A stretch of DNA of 64,000 bases from Talpa occidentalis (GCF_014898055.3 NW_023601433.1:73577683-73641682), one strand, 5' to 3'. Positions 52,414 to 62,107 are shown, counted from the first letter of the stretch. Notes: generated by a model from the sequence alone, not told the origin. Numbers and translations are program-made.

Positions 52414-52698
52414 ACAAAAACACCTGGGGCCTCCCCAGTGGCACAGCGGGTTGAGCGCAGCGCTGTGAAGCTGTCTGCAGCCTCTGCAGCGCAGGTTCGA
52501 GTCCCTGCCATGGCGCGGCAGACCTCTCCTGTCTTGCCCACTGCTCCCCTCAACAGTGTTTTTGGTCGTTCTGCCTGTTCTGCTCCCTGCTCTGTCCTTG
52601 GTGAATTCTCTCGACCCCCTCCCGCACCTCTGGCCTGTACCCCAGTTCTTGTATAAATAAATAAATAAAATATTTTTTTAAAAAAACAAAAACACCTG
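52414..52698 (+). mobile_element. tRNA-derived SINE with 13-bp TSD
   Basis: Body 52427-52685, head GGCCTCCCCAGTGGCACAG, B box GGTTCGAGTCC, tail AAATAAATAAATAAAAT. TSD ACAAAAACACCTG is identical at 52414-52426 and 52686-52698. Shorter body after the B box than the 45552 copy, so a different subfamily. Confidence 0.95.
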
Positions 52699-52820
52699 CC
52701 CTTGGATTTAGGACCCACCTAATGGAAGCTAACCTCATCATGAGGTTCTTAATTTAGTTACCTCAGCAAAGACTCTTTCCAAATAGTTACATTTGTTGTT
52801 CAGGGACATCTTTTAGGGGA

Positions 52821-53080
52821 AACACCATCCAACCCGCTATAAGCGGAATCAGAAGTGGAACTCCTGGTTCTCTTCCACTCTGCACACACAGACACACAGC
52901 AGAGTGCACCTCTCTGCCTGTACCATTCCTGCCACCCCACCCCAGAGGCAGCGGGCACCTGAGGCAGCAGCATCGGCCCAGAACCAGTCTGCCTTGCACA
53001 GGCCCATGTTCCATTTAATTAGGACAGAAGCCTGAACTCTGCTCAATGTTACCAGCATCAGCCCACCCACCTGCCTGGGG
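52821..53080. other. Unique sequence, nothing recognised
   Basis: No repeat or coding signature. Confidence 0.4.
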
Positions 53081-53084
53081 ACCC

Positions 53085-53190
53085 ATCTCTTAGCGGAAAT
53101 TTATGGCCATAATTTAACAGGTGAATTATGGCTGCTGGCACTTTGGCTGCAAGAATTGCCCTGGCACATTAAACCCACCCACTGCCCTCC
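53085..53190. promoter_or_regulatory. Candidate non-coding regulatory element
   Basis: Short unique block holding a 12-bp palindrome TTATGGCCATAA (53101-53112), an E-box CAGGTG (53118-53123) and a second AATTATGGC half-site at about 53125. Two TTATGGC-type sites around an E-box look non-random. Confidence 0.42.
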
Positions 53191-53605
53191 CTTGATGCCA
53201 GAGCCGCCCTCGCAGAGCCTGTAAAACAGGGGGTGGCAGAGAATTGGGGTCCCCAGGGAGCCATGCAGCCCCAGGAACTGCAGCAGCCAGAAGAAGGTGG
53301 GGACAGAGTTCTGACAGTGAGCCCCGCACCCATCCTGGGTAACAGCGACCTGGAGGTGCCACATACTGTGCCCGGAGACGCAGGAGCGGATCTAGAGATG
53401 GTTAGAAATGCAGAAACTCCAGAGCCCGGCTGAACGTAGTTCCACATGCTGGCAGCTCCCTGCCAGGGAAGTATAGGCACCATCCTGTCTGAGACACGCT
53501 GGCAGAAAGGACAGGTCAGCGCACAACCCCCCATGGCCCACACAGTTTCACAGCCCCTGCCACACTCAAGACCGCCTGCTGGTGCCCTCACATCCATAGG
53601 CATAT
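53191..53605. other. Unique sequence, nothing recognised
   Basis: The 144-aa minus frame at 53169-53603 has no recognisable domain. Confidence 0.4.
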
Positions 53606-54014
53606 ACCACTGTAGGGTAAATGGTTTTCAGGCCTTTCTGCCCTCCTGCCATCAGGATTGCCCTGCCTGCTGGGGCAACTGCATTTGTTACATTGTTATA
53701 AGTTGTATTATTTACTTCTGTGGGCCATGGCAGCAGTATTGAGATATTCACAAAGAGAAGCAGAGGTAGAAGAAAGAACAGGAGAGAGAAGGGGAGAAAG
53801 AAGCCAGAGAAGCCCAGAGTGAAGACTTGCTGGGGGCTTGGAGGCCTCCTAGTCCCCGGCACCCCTGCCTGCCGTGTACCTGGTTGCTGCACTACATGTA
53901 AATGCTCAATAAAAGCCTGAGAAAGCCATTGAGGGCTCCAAGACTCTGCTTTACCTGTCTCGTCTGCTCGGATCATAGAAATCCTGCTCCGTGCCATCCT
54001 GCCACTACAACCAC
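53606..54014 (+). mobile_element. Solo ERV LTR, sense, with 5-bp TSD
   Basis: Body 53611-54009 from TGTAGGGTAAATG to CCACTACA; inverted ends TGTAG/CTACA. TSD ACCAC at 53606-53610 and 54010-54014. Poly-A signal AATAAA at 53908-53913, followed by a U5-like C/T-rich end. A purine-rich U3 tract spans 53750-53820. No second LTR or internal region follows within 9.9 kb, so it is a solo LTR left by recombination. Confidence 0.9.
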
Positions 54015-54194
54015 TCTCTGCTGCACCCCAGGGCACAAACACCCATTTCTCACATGCCCAGAACTCACCTTCCAGGCGGCCCTGTGCAGACCTGTGCCCA
54101 ACCTGCACCCCAGGCCCGAAGGGCCCACTGACAGTGGAGTCTCAGGCAACCAAGAAAGACAATTTGAGGCTTCCCTCCCACACCTTGTTCCTTC

Positions 54195-54565
54195 AGCAAA
54201 TTTTGACTAGCCAACAACTAGCCAGGCTTGTGCCAGGTGCCCACTGTGGGTTAGATGTGGAAATGAGTGAGGAGGAGTCACAGGCTTAGCGCAGGGTCAG
54301 GATGTGGATAGGCTTGAAGTGGGGGTGGTAGGGGAGGGGAGGGGAGTGGTGGGGAGAGAGGGTAGGGATCTGCTCAGGCTGTGGGGAGAAGATGGACCAA
54401 AGAGACTTCAGTGAAGAAGAGATTTGCCCTGAATCTCAATGAATGTGTAGGGATGTCCTTGGCAGACAATGTGAGGAAGGGTATTCCTGGCAGAGCAAAG
54501 GCCTGGATGGAGAAGGAGAGTGTTCAGTGCAGGCAAAGGTGCAGAGTGTACGCCCTGCCCTAATG
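54195..54565 (-). repeat. L2 LINE 3' region, antisense
   Basis: 'aggcttgtgccaggtgccca', 'ggaaatgagtgaggaggagt' and 'gagcaaaggcctggatggag'. A GGGGA-rich run at 54315-54365 lies inside. Confidence 0.72.
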
Positions 54566-54889
54566 AGAGCCAAGGCTCTAAATAGGACTCAACAACTCCT
54601 GTACTCTTCACCCCACTGCCAGCACCCCACCAGGCCTCTCTCACCTCTCCTTGGACTCCAGTATCATCCTTCTCACTGAACTTTTTGCTGGACTCCACTC
54701 TCACTCCTCATGACTACAAAAGAGACCATAAAAATTCACATAAAAGAACCTCGAAACACCCAGGCAGGAAGCCACAAGCTGTGGGGAACTGTGATGTAGG
54801 GAGATTCCAGAGGGGTTGTTAGAAAGGACTGTGGCAATCCAAGAAGACTTCCTGGAAGAGGGCAATCTCCCCTCCCCCTGCCTCAATGA
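54566..54889. other. Unique sequence, nothing recognised
   Basis: No repeat or coding signature. Confidence 0.4.
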
Positions 54890-55210
54890 CCTGGTCTCCC
54901 TCCCATGGCAACAGACAGGTCTTTTTCCTGTTTGGTTGCTGTCTGGGCCTGAGTTTGCTGTCTCCTGCTCTGCATAACTCTCCCTCTGCAGCTATTTTCA
55001 GTCTCCCTATGCTCAGTCGAGGCAAAGACTCACTCAAAAGTGAAGTTTCAAATTAGGTTGTTTGGAATTCCTAACTGGTGCAATTAACAGATCCCAAACA
55101 CTGTTAATTATGTTTCCTGTGGCCAGTGTACACAGAGGCTGATCGATCCACCCCGTGCTGCTAATTATGGAGGCACCACCATCAAGCCTCCTGGGGGTGC
55201 CCTGGGAGGT
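54890..55210. promoter_or_regulatory. Candidate non-coding regulatory element
   Basis: Unique: 'gaagtttcaaattaggttgt', 'ggtgcaattaacagatccca', 'cactgttaattatgtttcct', 'aggctgatcgatccacccc' and 'ctgctaattatggaggcacc'. Three TTAATTA/CTAATTA-class homeodomain sites occur within about 80 bp (55080-55170). Confidence 0.5.
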
Positions 55211-55540
55211 GACAGGACTTGTGTGCCTGGGGACTTCCCACTGAGCATGTCTGCTCGCCTTGGGGAAGCAGCAGCAGCAGCAGGCTCAGGCTGGACAGAG
55301 TTGGACACTCAGACCCAGACAGCAGGAGCCAGCGGAGGGAGGGAGCAAATGGCCTGATTTCTGTGTGTGCTGCTGAGTGAGGGCATTAGTGAGTAAGATT
55401 GGTGTAAAACTTGTGTGGGTGTGCAGAATACATGAAGGCAGGTGCACCTGTGTAGGGCCCTGGCCACAGGGATGGATATTTGAAGGCCTGAGTACCTAAG
55501 TTTGGTCAGAGTTAGATATTACGTGTGTGGGTAGATGTGC
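55211..55540. other. Unique sequence with short (CAG)n
   Basis: (CAG)5 at about 55268-55282 within 'gaagcagcagcagcagcagg'. Otherwise unassigned. Confidence 0.55.
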
Positions 55541-55574
55541 TTACTCCATAAACTCCATAAACCTGTTGTCTGTG

Positions 55575-55665
55575 ACCTGTTGGGGAGTGCTGACATCTGT
55601 TCTGTGCCGGGCATACAGTAGGCAGTTAATAAATGCTTGTGACTGAATTAGTGAGTAGGGCAGCC
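55575..55665 (+). repeat. L2 3' terminus
   Basis: 'tgtgccgggcatacagtagg' and 'cagttaataaatgcttgtga'. Confidence 0.75.
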
Positions 55666-55884
55666 TCTGCCTTTTTTTCTTTGCACTTCCCAAAGGCAGG
55701 TAGGGTACTCTGGCCTCTAGGGTAACAGCAAAGAACAAGCCCCTTCCTCCTCCATGGAACAGAGACTCCATCTGTGTCATGCTCCCAACTGAGGACAGGC
55801 ATCCAGCTTTAAGTGTTCTTGGGGCAGCTTCATGTTCAAAGCAGGACACTCAGGTCTCATGCAGGACTGAGATCTACTCAGTCA

Positions 55885-56215
55885 ACCTTTCCCACGCTCA
55901 TGTAGGGGGTCAGGCTCTGTGCCACTGTGCCATGGCCCCAAGAGATAAAGGCTAAGAGTCGTCCAGTCCCACCTTCCAAGAGATAGACCAAACATGCTCT
56001 ACTGGAGGAGAAGAGCTGCAGAAACCAGGCAGAAGAGGGAAGCCAGCAGGGCAGGCGTGGAGAGGATGGCATCCCTCAAACTAGACCTATAAATACATGG
56101 AGAATTGCAGTAAAGGCCACTGGGAACAGAGCAGGGTGGGTGGGAGGATTTCTCAGGTGGAAGACATAGCATGAGCTAAAGCTGGGAGGAAGGAAACTCT
56201 GACCAGGTAGAATTT
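55885..56215 (-). repeat. L2 LINE region, antisense
   Basis: 'aaaggctaagagtcgtccag', 'gcatgagctaaagctgggag' and 'ggtgggaggatttctcaggt'. Diverged. Confidence 0.5.
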
Positions 56216-56325
56216 AAGTTCCATCAATGTCAGGATCATACTATATTATTTATCATTGCAATCCCCAGAGCTTAGCACAGTGCCTGGAACACAATAGGTG
56301 CTCATTAAATAGGAGTACATGGACA
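56215..56325 (+). repeat. L2 3' terminus
   Basis: 'taagttccatcaatgtcagg', 'gcttagcacagtgcctggaa' and 'ggtgctcattaaatagg'. Confidence 0.88.
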
Positions 56326-56354
56326 ATTTGTTGCTGTCACAGGACTTTTCAGTC

Positions 56355-56465
56355 CTAAATCCCTGAGCTCCAATCATGGTTCTGTCATTTCAACTCTGTG
56401 AGCTTGGGTGGGTCACTTATCTCTTTGTGATTCCATTTCCTCAATGTGAAATTCACAGACCCCTG
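56355..56465 (+). repeat. MIR fragment
   Basis: 'tcatggttctgtcatttcaa', 'tgtgagcttgggtgggtcac' and 'gattccatttcctcaatgtg'. Confidence 0.78.
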
Positions 56466-56479
56466 TGATGTACAATTAT

Positions 56480-56900
56480 TTCTGCTTGTCCACTTCTCCT
56501 ATCTTCTGGAATCAACACCTTAATTCTCCATTAGGGATCATCCTTCCATGTCCTTCAGTCTGTGTACTTTGAAAGAGACCCCATCCCACAGATCTTTCAA
56601 GGGCACATGACCTACAATTGACCAATGAAAGCACTTCATCCACAGGGCTTGTGACTGGATCAAGAACAGGCATGCGACTCAACAACAATCAGTGATTATG
56701 AGCCCTGGAACTTTGCTAGATTCTTGGCAGAGTGCTTACTTTTTATATGTTTGTTCTGAGAGAAAAATATAGTTCTAGAATTGCCTGAGTCCTAGAAGTA
56801 AGGCTTGCCTAGCAGACGAAAACAGGGCCAGGAGAAACCAAGCCCTAAACACACCATTCAAGCACCTGGATCCAGCCGTGCCTGAAGGCATCCTGAATGT
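56480..56900 (+). repeat. Ancient LTR/MER-type repeat
   Basis: 'tgaccaatgaaagcacttca', 'gtgactggatcaagaacagg' and 'cctggatccagccgtgcctg' near the 3' end recall a common mammalian repeat. Family not asserted. Confidence 0.5.
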
Positions 56901-56902
56901 TT

Positions 56903-56955
56903 TGGTGTCTGGCACATAGTAAACGCTATACAAATGGTAACTGTTATTAACAGAA
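56903..56955 (+). repeat. MIR 3' tip
   Basis: 'gtctggcacatagtaaacgc' and 'aaatggtaactgttattaac'. Confidence 0.78.
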
Positions 56956-57365
56956 TCATAGTAGATGCTTGGATCCTTCCCTCCCCATCTCCCCTACCCC
57001 TGAAAACATTTTCGTGTTATTGCTGTCCTTCATTCTATCTATTATAAACACTTCAAAATGGATGGTGAGCCCAAGCAGGGCGTGAGCAAAGCATGTGAAA
57101 GGTAGAGTGTCTGTCAGATTATTTTTCCATCAAGATGCTCTTTCTCCCCACTAAGGAGGCTCAGGGAACAAAACAAATGGCAAAAAGAATGAGGCCAAGA
57201 GCTGCCATGATCTCTGCCTGGCAAATTCACAGCTGCCAACTATTCAGGCCCTGGCACAGTCACAGGGAGAAAGTGACTTGACTGGGGTGCCCCAAGGGTA
57301 TTCAGGGCCAGGCTCCTCTCCACTTGGCTAAGATTGGGAGGTGGGGTTCAAGAGCTGAGGCCAAG
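56956..57365. other. Unique sequence
   Basis: Nothing certain; 57245-57330 may be an antisense MIR relic ('acagggagaaagtgacttga'). Confidence 0.35.
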
Positions 57366-57369
57366 CCCA

Positions 57370-57830
57370 ATTAGCAGGAGTAGTCAGATTGTAAGTGCAT
57401 TTACTGAGTACCTGCTGAATGCTAAACCTGTGCTGGGAGTACAACGATGAATAACACACTGGGGCCTGCCTTCACCAAGTGCCAAGTCTCAAAGAAAAGA
57501 TAGGCGAGTGGGCAGGCAGTTCCAGCCAGTGTGGACAGTGATGGTGCCTGGGTGGGAGCAGAAAGGGAGGGAAACAGGAGCGCTCCCAGGACCCCAGAGG
57601 CTTGACAGACCACACTAAGGAGTTTAGCCTTTGTGTTGGGACACTGGGGAGTCAGGGGAGACTTTGAGCAAAAGAAAGATTTAGATTAGCTTTGGTAAAA
57701 GAGAAACCTCTGATAGCGGATTAGATTTGGGTTTAAGAGAAACCTCTTTAGCCACTGTAGGATAATGTCAAAGGGGAAATCCTGGAGGCTGTTGCAATCA
57801 TTCAGGTGAGTGATGCCGGGGCCCAGACAG
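57370..57830 (-). repeat. L2 LINE 3' region incl. end of ORF2, antisense
   Basis: 'actgagtacctgctgaatgc', 'ctgggagtacaacgatgaat', 'aaggagtttagcctttgtgt' and 'ggaggctgttgcaatcattc'. The last corresponds to the LDYCN part of L2 reverse transcriptase in complement. Confidence 0.85.
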
Positions 57831-57929
57831 ATGCAAGAAAATCCGAGAGCAGAATCAGAGGCCTTTACAGTGAGATCTGAGGCGGGAGGAGGAGGCCCAG
57901 GGAAAAGATCTCACGTTCAAGACCTTGTT

Positions 57930-58065
57930 TCCTGTGGGAGGCTACTGTGTCCTCCTCTGAAAACGGGGCTCAATAATATCTGCTCTGCCAAACTTGGAGG
58001 ACTGGCACTAAAAGCAGTTGAGAGGGTAACTGGGGAAATCCCTTGAAAAGTATAAAGCACAGGTA
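57930..58065 (+). repeat. MIR 3' fragment
   Basis: 'tcctcctctgaaaacggggc' and 'cttgaaaagtataaagcaca'. Confidence 0.65.
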
Positions 58066-58262
58066 GGTAAAATTTCGCTGTAGAGACAGACAGTAAATAG
58101 TCTAGACTTTACAAGCCATGAAGCCTTTGTCATTTAAAAGTACTCAACTCTGTTGATGCACGACAAAAGCAGCCACAAACAATACACACATGAGTGGGCA
58201 TGGTTGTGTTACATTAAAACCCTTTTATTGGCCAGTGCGTTGTGATTTGCCAACCCTTGGTT
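58066..58262 (+). repeat. hAT-type DNA transposon fossil
   Basis: 'gacagacagtaaatagtcta', 'agtactcaactctgttgatg', 'ggcatggttgtgttacatta' and 'gtgatttgccaacccttgg'. Same family and strand as 36440-36655. Confidence 0.8.
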
Positions 58263-58394
58263 AAAGTGGTATGCAGATACCAAGCCTTTCTCATCACTTC
58301 TTACCTATCCTCTTGCTTAATCCATCCTACTTAACGAGAGTTCTTCCCACATTCTTATCTACATAACCCAGAGGAAAAGACCATACTTCCCACT

Positions 58395-58440
58395 GGGTAC
58401 CCATTTTACAGATGAGGAAACTAGCAAAAGGGGAAGGCTG
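58395..58440 (-). repeat. MIR fragment, antisense
   Basis: 'cattttacagatgaggaaac'. Confidence 0.72.
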
Positions 58441-58850
58441 TGCCTGTGGGTGTTGTTTGTTGGTTTTTAACTATTTTTTGAATGAAACAATGGCCTTTGG
58501 AGATCCAATCCATGAATAGTAATCATGCCCCAAATTGCCAGTCCTATATCCATGACAGACATCACTAATCAATTCCAGCATACTTTTCCATGGGCATTGA
58601 TTTGACTTCTGAATTCTCAAGTCCACAATTCCAGCAGCCACCTCTAAATAAGATCAACACATAAGAAATAAGAAATGGGATTCAGTTCAACTTAACCTAT
58701 TTTGTAGATAAAGGAAAATCTCATGAGGAGTTTTTGTGAACCAACTGGTGCCCTCTGGCTACTGCTTTACCCAGCCTCTCTAGAAGACCCAGAGAAGCCC
58801 TCGTCCAGCTGGGCAGGCAGGGGTGCCAGGGAGGAGCACAGCTGGGCAGC
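58441..58850. other. Unique sequence, nothing recognised
   Basis: No repeat or coding signature. Confidence 0.4.
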
Positions 58851-58854
58851 TGGC

Positions 58855-59115
58855 AAAGGCTCATAACAGCACTTCCCTGCCCATCGGCACCGTGATCGCC
58901 ACTCTGGCGACATCCCTTCTGTTCTCCGCCTGCCTGCTCCCCACAGCTGCTCTTTTGAAAGCCCTGCATGGGAAGCTGTTGATGCGTCTCTCTGTTCCCT
59001 TTTCAGACCATTGTCCTCTCATCGGCGCCAGCCGTGTTTTTCTCTTGGCCGCTTAATTAACAGTATTATTAATGCTGAGAGGAAAGTCACCCAGATCCTT
59101 TCTCATAGCAACTCA
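58855..59115. promoter_or_regulatory. Candidate non-coding regulatory element
   Basis: Unique block with unusual CpG content beside AT words: 'ccatcggcaccgtgatcgcc', 'tcatcggcgccagccgtgtt' and 'ggccgcttaattaacagtat', then 'tattaatgctgaga'. Surviving CpGs next to a TTAATTAA site suggest constraint or low methylation. Confidence 0.5.
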
Positions 59116-59445
59116 CACTCGGGAGTAAGAGCTGCAGGCAGGCAGGAAGCAGGGGCTGGTGCCAGGAGATGCCCCCTTCCCTGCCTCCAGGGCCCTACAC
59201 TTGCCAATGCCCAGCTGGAATGTTTGGCCCCACCTCCCTGGGGCTGCCATCAAGGGCCCACAAGGAAGAGTCAGGTTGGAGACAGCTTGCAGCAAACCCC
59301 CGCCCCCTGGAGGCACCCAAGCCTGGCTGATTAAATCCTGCCCTGAGCAATGGGTGCAATTTAAGTCTTTAGAGAGAGCAATGGGTTCGAACCTAAAGCC
59401 ATGTCTTCATCACCTCCACACAGAGAAGAGGCAGAAGTAGAGGGA
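59116..59445. other. Unique sequence, nothing recognised
   Basis: No repeat or coding signature. Confidence 0.4.
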
Positions 59446-59449
59446 AATT

Positions 59450-59575
59450 CCCGGTAGTTCTGTGACCTTGCGACAACTCAACACTGTCTCTGTGCTCAAC
59501 TTCTCCTGTGTAAAAGTGCTGACAGTACGTGTCCTGAGCGAAGTCCCTTACACGCATTATCTCTCCAGTTCCTTG
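59450..59575 (+). repeat. MIR fragment
   Basis: 'ttctgtgaccttgcgacaac' and 'agtcccttacacgcattatc'. Confidence 0.6.
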
Positions 59576-59584
59576 ATCTGGCAA

Positions 59585-60090
59585 TCTACTACTTCTTGAC
59601 AGATGACCCAGAAGCTGAACATCTTAAAGCAATAACAATCATTTTTGTTTGCTTGTGAACCACTTGTGCCGACACCAGCAGGCATAGTTCACCTCTGTTC
59701 CACATGACATCAACTACAACAACTCAATGGAGTGGAGCATCAACTTCCAAAACAGTTCAGTCACATGCTTGGCAATTTGGCCCTGACTGTAGGCTGAGAG
59801 CTCAGCTGGGAAGTGCTCAGCATGGGAAGTGGGGGGTTGGGAGTTGATCTCATTTCCCACTGCTCTGCTTGAGCTTCCTCACAGCATGGTGGCTGGGTTC
59901 CAAGAATGACCATTCCAAGAGAAGGGGGCATGAGTGCATGGCATTTTTATGACCCAGTTGCAGAAGTCACAGCATCGGCCCCACTGTCCATGGTTGGTTA
60001 AGGCAATCACAAAGGATCAAGGTAAGGGATTAGCCACCACCCTCAATGCGGGAGTGGGAAGGTTCTACAAGGACACGAGTGATGGGAACC
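59585..60090 (+). repeat. Ancient LTR-type mammalian repeat
   Basis: 'ttccaagaatgaccattcca', 'atttttatgacccagttgca' and 'ggttggttaaggcaatcaca' occur in the order of a common mammalian LTR-type repeat. Related to 29230-29790 and 61640-61975. Confidence 0.6.
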
Positions 60091-60091
60091 A

Positions 60092-60118
60092 TTGTTTGAC
60101 CATTTTTTGGTCAAACAA
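60092..60118. repeat. Perfect 11-bp inverted repeat, 5-nt loop
   Basis: TTGTTTGACCA (60092-60102), TTTTT loop, TGGTCAAACAA (60108-60118). No mismatches. Located at the right edge of an old repeat. Confidence 0.93.
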
Positions 60119-60129
60119 AACGGTCTTCA

Positions 60130-60275
60130 ATACAAGATAGGCACAATTATTATTCCCTTTCAGAATAGGAAAATGAGGTTCAGACAAGTTAAGTAATTTG
60201 CCTAAAGTCACACAGCTAAGATGCTAAGCAGAGATTTGAACATAAGCAGTCTGGCTTTAAAATTTAGGATTTTCA
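60130..60275 (-). repeat. MIR SINE, antisense
   Basis: 'aggaaaatgaggttcagaca', 'gtcacacagctaagatgcta' and 'agagatttgaacataagcag'. Confidence 0.85.
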
Positions 60276-61105
60276 TTTTTAGTTGCAAAACATTTCTTTC
60301 TAATAAAATCCTCTGGGGAAGATCTGTGAATGGGGAAGGGAACACAGAGTGAGGAGGGATCTGTGATCACATTTGGTCTAATGAAGGAAGCACACTCTGG
60401 AGGGGGGTTGCTGGCTGAAGGGGTTTAGCCATCCTGGGGCTGGCAAAGAGAGCAATCCCATCAGCCCTTGGTGCAGACCGGGTGGGTAAGTGCACCTGAT
60501 TCTGATCGAGGGCTGAAGTAGACGGTCATTTCTGACTGGGGCCACATCCCTGTTCCTAGGAATCTCCCACCAGACAGCTCCCAGGGACAGGAGCTCAGGA
60601 GGTATAAGGAAGAGCAGATGACTCATCAGAGCCCCACCCAGGCTGCCAGGGCTGCTCCAAAGACAATGTCAGCCCAAGGCCTCTCCTGGTCCTGCTGCCT
60701 GAGCGTCACTTCCAGGATGCCTGAGGTTTTCTCTATGTGGTGACTTTGACACGAACATGATTTAGCTATAAAAAGAGGGCCTTAAAAATAGTTCTCTTGT
60801 CATGAGGTGTAGGGAAGAGAGACACCCCCTCCCCACCCACAGGAATGAGGTGGAAATTCACCCAACTCTTCACAGAGCTCAAGGGCGCCCCCTCCTCATC
60901 ACCCTGAGCTGAATCTTGGAGATTTGCTGACATCCTAAACTCAGGGTCTTCCTGTTGCCTTACGCACATGTCTCTGTGATCAGTGACCGTCTGCCTGCTT
61001 CACTCTCTCCTCCTAGGACTCAGCAAGGCTGAAAATAAATGCCTGCAGCCCTCAAGGGCCAGGGGTGTTACTCTTACCCTGAGGTTCCTCTCCTTCTCCC
61101 TTTTT
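60276..61105. other. Unique sequence, nothing recognised
   Basis: No clear repeat over about 830 bp. Contains 'gatttagctataaaaagagg' near 60760-60780, a TATA-like word without other promoter evidence. Confidence 0.38.
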
Positions 61106-61107
61106 GC

Positions 61108-61190
61108 TGTTCTTGAGTGAGTGACTTGTCCTCTTTGGGCCTCGGTTTCCACACCTATAAAACAGGGCCCATGATACAGGGAGACCAGGG
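61108..61190 (+). repeat. MIR fragment
   Basis: 'tgacttgtcctctttgggcc' and 'tcggtttccacacctataaa'. Confidence 0.72.
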
Positions 61191-61324
61191 AAGCATTGGG
61201 TGGGGCGAGGAGACAGCACCGGGAAAGCTGGAGCTGGAATCCCCTGTATCCACCATGCAGGGTCAGCAGATGCCCACCTCCCATCAAGATACCAGCCAGA
61301 GAGCATGGCCTGGGGAACAGCCCA

Positions 61325-61500
61325 AGTGCCTCCAAGTTGCTTGATTAATGTTCCATTTAGTGCAATAAACAACACAATTACTCAACTCCTGCAAACTCCA
61401 GTGAGTGGGGTGGGCAGGAGGCAGGGTGGGCAGGCAGGACAGGCCCTCTGAGTCAGTCCTGCTATTAATTATAGGCACTTAAGCACAGCCCTTGCAACCT
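61325..61500. promoter_or_regulatory. Candidate non-coding regulatory element
   Basis: Unique: 'ttgcttgattaatgttccat', 'agtgcaataaacaacacaat', 'tgctattaattataggcact'. FOX-like AATAAACAA and ATTAATTA-type words are clustered. Confidence 0.47.
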
Positions 61501-61639
61501 ATGTTGGTATCTCTTGGTCCTTCATTAAGGCACCCAACAAAGCAGGCATGGCCAAAGATGAGTTAAGAAAGACTCTCCCTCTCTCCCCAGGGTCACTTTG
61601 CATAAATCTGCATGACAAAATAATGACATAACCTCAGTG
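61501..61639. other. Unique sequence, nothing recognised
   Basis: No repeat or coding signature. Confidence 0.35.
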
Positions 61640-61975
61640 GCATCCAATGCCAAGCATTTATTGTTCCCACATCTAGACTAGTTGATCAGTGGATTCAGCT
61701 TATCTTGGGCCTCACTCCCGTGTGCAGGGTTCAGCTGACTGTTGGCTGATCCAGGCTGGCCTCACCCGCTCAGTTGTGGCCTATAAGCCACTCATCCTCT
61801 GCAGACTGGCCCAAGCTCATTCTCATGGTGGCTTGAAGGATCCCAGAAAGAGGAGAAGCTGCAAACTCTCTTTAAGGCCTGGCTTGGAATGGCACAGTGC
61901 CATTTCTACCACATTCCATTGGCTAGCCCAAGTCACACGACCAAGCACAGATTCGTGGGATGGGAACTAGATTCT
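61640..61975. repeat. Ancient LTR-type mammalian repeat
   Basis: 'gccaagcatttattgttccc', 'ggttcagctgactgttggct' and 'ccattggctagcccaagtca'. Related in texture to 29230-29790. Confidence 0.5.
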
Positions 61976-62107
61976 GTATCTCTATGGAAGGAGTTGCAAA
62001 ACCTCATGGTAAAGAGGCATAGATAGGAGAAAGGAAGGGAGGAGGAACTGAAGCCTTTTCTTCCTCAGTCTAACACCATCCACTCCATGGTATAGAACTG
62101 ATGTGCA

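Larger units (their letters stand above)
51127..52820 (-). mobile_element. MaLR-type ancient LTR, antisense, split by four later insertions
   Basis: Collinear host pieces lie at 51127-51218 ('ctggtggtttctaacaacag', 'tctggaagccagacgtctaa'), 51634-51794 ('tgtctggtggctgcaggggc') and 52686-52820 ('cttggatttaggacccacct', 'tttccaaatagttacatttg', 'accatccaacccgct'). Between them sit an L1, an L1 3' UTR, a solo ERV LTR and a SINE. Confidence 0.82.

Noticed and set aside
53566..54108. 180-codon minus frame
   Set aside because: Lies almost entirely within the antisense of the solo LTR; not a retroviral gene.
60755..60785. TATA-like 'gctataaaaagag' as a promoter
   Set aside because: Isolated AT word without CpG island, initiator or downstream exon evidence.
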